5,870 nucleotides of DNA from Planctomycetota bacterium. GTDB taxonomy: Bacteria > Planctomycetota > PUPC01 > DSUN01. The translations under genes were made by a program, and so were the position numbers. Within the stretch, counting starts at the first letter, position 1. Each line of letters starts with the position of its first letter. Below are positions 3,873 to 5,870 of the stretch, piece by piece. The notes under the pieces are model-generated. The model was not told where the DNA came from, did not search any database, and saw only the letters and a list, made by a program, of their open reading frames with translations. The stretch lies in contig VGYW01000496.1 of the NCBI GenBank assembly GCA_016872875.1, positions 1 to 5,870 of the forward strand, given 5' to 3'.

Positions 3873-5870
3873 TTGTCTCGCATCGGCATGTTCATCTGCC
3901 ACTGCGGCGAGAACATCGGCAGCGTGGTGAACTGCGAGGCCGCGGCTGAGGCCCTCCGCACGCACCCCGGCGTGGTGTTCTCGACCGACTACAAGTACAT
4001 GTGCTCGGACCCCGGGCAGAACCTGATCAAGGACGCGATCGAGAAGCACAAGCTCACGGGGGTGGTCGTGGCGGCCTGCTCGCCACGGATGCACGAGCCG
4101 ACCTTCCGCGGCGCCGTGGCCGAGAAGGGCCTCAACCCATTCCTGTGCGAGATGGCCAACATCCGAGAGCACTGCTCCTGGGTCCACACCGACAAGCAGG
4201 AGGCCACCCAGAAGGCCATCGAGCTCATCCGCCTGATGGTCGAAAAGGTCAAGAACAACCAGCAGCTCGTCCCCATCCGCGTGCCGATCACCAAGCGGGC
4301 GCTCGTCATCGGCGCGGGCATCGCAGGCATCCAGGCCGCGCTCGACATCGCGAACGCCGGCCACGAGGTGGTCCTCGTGGAGCGCGAGGCGAGCATCGGC
4401 GGCCACATGCTCCAGCTCTCCGAGACCTTCCCCACCCTCGACTGCTCGCAGTGCATCCTGACGCCGAAGATGGTGGACGTGGCCCGCCACAAGAAGATCA
4501 AGCTCTACACCTGGAGCGAGGTAGACGCGGTTGACGGCTACATCGGGAACTTCGAGGTCACTATACGGCTGAAGCCGCGGAGCGTGGACCTCGCCAAGTG
4601 CACGGGGTGCGGCTCCTGCTGGCAGAAGTGTCCGTCGCGGACCATCCTCAGCGAGTTCAACGCGGGCATCACGATCCCCGACCCCGAGAACCCGAAGAAG
4701 CGCCTCGGCTACCGCACGGCCATCTACACCCCCTGCCCGCAGGCCGTGCCCAACAAGCCGGTGATTGACCGCGCCAACTGCATCTGGTTCCAGAAGGGCA
4801 AGTGCGGCGTCTGCGCCAAGGTCTGCCCAACAAAGGCCGTCGTCTACGACCAGAAGGAGGAACTGGTCAAGGAGAAGGTCGGGGCCATCGTGGTGGCGAC
4901 CGGCTACCAGGTGTGGAGCGTGGCGAAGGCCGCGGCCGACTATCCCTACATCGGCTACGGCGAGTACGGCTACGGCACCCACCCCGACATCATAGACGGG
5001 CTACAGTTCGAGCGGCTCCTGAGCGCCAGCGGCCCGACGGGCGGCAAGGTCCGCCGCCCCTCCGACGGCAAGGAGCCGCAGACCGTCGCATTCCTCTCCT
5101 GCGTCGGCTCGCGCGACAACGAGAAGGGCTTCACCTACTGCTCCAAAATCTGCTGCATGTACCTCGCCAAGCACGCCATGCTCTACGCCCATAAGGTCCA
5201 GAGCGGCCAGGCATTCAACTTCTACATGGACATCCGGGCGGGGGGGAAGACCTACGACGAGTTCACCCGCCGCGCCGTGGAGGAGGACGACCTCTGCTAC
5301 CTGCGGGGGCGGGTGTCGCGCATCTTCCCGCGGGGCGAGCGGGTGGTGGTGCAGGGCGCGGACACGCTGTCGAATGCCCAAGTGGAGCTCGAGGCCGACC
5401 TCGTGGTGCTGGGCACGGCCATGATCGCCCAGCCCGACGCCGAGCAGCTCGCCCAGAAGCTCCACGTGGCGTTCGACAAGGACCACTTCTTCGCGGAGGC
5501 CCACCCGAAGCTGCGTCCCGTGGAGGCGCAGACGGCGGGCATCTTCTTCGCGGGGGCCTGCCAGGGGCCGAAGGACATCCCGGAGGCCGTCGCCCAGGCC
5601 AGCGCGGCCGCCAGCAAGGTCGGCGCGCTCCTCAACGCCAACGAGCTCGAGCGCGAGCCGATCGTCGCCACCGTCCACCGCGCCGCGCCGCCCGTCTACT
5701 CCTTCTGCTACGGCTGCTTCTTCTGCGAGCGGGTGTGCCCGTATGGGGCCATCGAGCGTGAGGAGATCAAGGACCGCAAGGGCGCCCTGATCAAGACCGT
5801 GGCGCGGGTCAACGAGGGGCTTTGCGGCGGCTGCGGGCTGTGCGCCGCCGCCTGCCGCGCACACGCCATC
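3873..5870 (+). CDS. hdrA: Heterodisulfide reductase subunit A (HdrA-like FAD/Fe-S electron-bifurcating subunit), 3' end cut by window
   Basis: HdrA is the FAD-containing hub of Hdr complexes, where electrons are bifurcated between ferredoxin and the HdrC/HdrB branch. 666 codons are visible, with no stop before the window end. The N-terminal domain (about 1-130) starts MSRIGMFICHCGENIG. The FAD dinucleotide fold follows at 143-170, with GAGIAG at 147-152 and the acidic E170. Next come LDCSQC (C191, C194) and an inserted double ferredoxin domain: C243, C246, C249, C253, then C303, C311, C314, C318. The family signature CVGSRD...YCSKICC is at 410-428. Two C-terminal ferredoxin motifs follow: C612, C615, C618, C622, and C651, C654, C657, C661. 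The last reads CRAHAI, with Arg where ferredoxins usually have Pro. TTG 3873 is chosen over ATG 3888 because AGGAG lies 9 bases upstream and it restores the conserved RIG before the first strand. Whether an MvhD-like domain is fused after the ferredoxin region cannot be seen. Confidence 0.95.
   Translation, partial: MSRIGMFICHCGENIGSVVNCEAAAEALRTHPGVVFSTDYKYMCSDPGQNLIKDAIEKHKLTGVVVAACSPRMHEPTFRGAVAEKGLNPFLCEMANIREHCSWVHTDKQEATQKAIELIRLMVEKVKNNQQLVPIRVPITKRALVIGAGIAGIQAALDIANAGHEVVLVEREASIGGHMLQLSETFPTLDCSQCILTPKMVDVARHKKIKLYTWSEVDAVDGYIGNFEVTIRLKPRSVDLAKCTGCGSCWQKCPSRTILSEFNAGITIPDPENPKKRLGYRTAIYTPCPQAVPNKPVIDRANCIWFQKGKCGVCAKVCPTKAVVYDQKEELVKEKVGAIVVATGYQVWSVAKAAADYPYIGYGEYGYGTHPDIIDGLQFERLLSASGPTGGKVRRPSDGKEPQTVAFLSCVGSRDNEKGFTYCSKICCMYLAKHAMLYAHKVQSGQAFNFYMDIRAGGKTYDEFTRRAVEEDDLCYLRGRVSRIFPRGERVVVQGADTLSNAQVELEADLVVLGTAMIAQPDAEQLAQKLHVAFDKDHFFAEAHPKLRPVEAQTAGIFFAGACQGPKDIPEAVAQASAAASKVGALLNANELEREPIVATVHRAAPPVYSFCYGCFFCERVCPYGAIEREEIKDRKGALIKTVARVNEGLCGGCGLCAAACRAHAI

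Noticed and set aside
3888..3890. ATG as the hdrA start
   Set aside because: The ribosome site AGGAG is 24 bases away and the family-typical RIG residues before it would be lost; TTG 3873 fits better.
3816..4982. 388-codon minus-strand open frame opposite hdrA
   Set aside because: It is complementary to the well-conserved HdrA N-terminal, FAD and ferredoxin regions, so it is a GC-driven shadow.
5001..5864. 287-codon minus-strand open frame opposite the 3' part of hdrA
   Set aside because: Same reason: the plus strand encodes the CVGSRD signature and two ferredoxin motifs, while the antisense product shows no motifs.

Overview
The window is high-GC bacterial DNA with strong AGGAG-type ribosome binding sites. 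It carries two divergent transcription units and several palindromic intergenic repeats. The lineage is uncertain. The minus-strand protein (membrane anchor, proline-rich stalk, prenyltransferase/squalene-oxidase-type repeats) resembles proteins common in Planctomycetota and related anaerobic bacteria. I therefore lean towards an uncultured planctomycete-like anaerobe, as an inference only.

Layout. Bases 1-151 are non-coding and hold overlapping hairpins. Bases 152-1753 (minus) encode a 533-residue membrane-anchored alpha/alpha-toroid-type protein. Bases 1754-1978 are the divergent intergenic region, with a near-consensus sigma70-type promoter (TTGACA, 18 bp, TAGAAT) pointing right. Bases 1979-2554 are hdrC, 2682-3608 hdrB, and 3873 to the window end is a partial hdrA. 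The 127-bp hdrC-hdrB gap is mostly filled by an inverted-repeat element built from GGAT/GAAT units. The 264-bp hdrB-hdrA gap holds two different paired-hairpin (REPIN-like) elements.

Function. HdrC, HdrB and HdrA form a soluble heterodisulfide-reductase-type complex. HdrA carries FAD and several [4Fe-4S] clusters and is the flavin-based electron-bifurcating subunit. HdrC relays electrons through two [4Fe-4S] clusters to HdrB, whose two CCG motifs bind the disulfide-reducing noncubane clusters. In bacteria such complexes link ferredoxin, H2, formate or NAD(P)H to a disulfide or other acceptor. The partner subunits (MvhD/FlpD, Flox or MetVF type) are not in the window and may lie beyond base 5870.

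The coding content is recognisable and not a new system. The most unusual material is the repeats: four different palindrome types in three of the four non-coding stretches. One is a pair of 12-bp hairpins in inverted orientation that differ only by a compensatory base-pair swap and have exactly complementary loops; it lies just upstream of the hdrA ribosome binding site.
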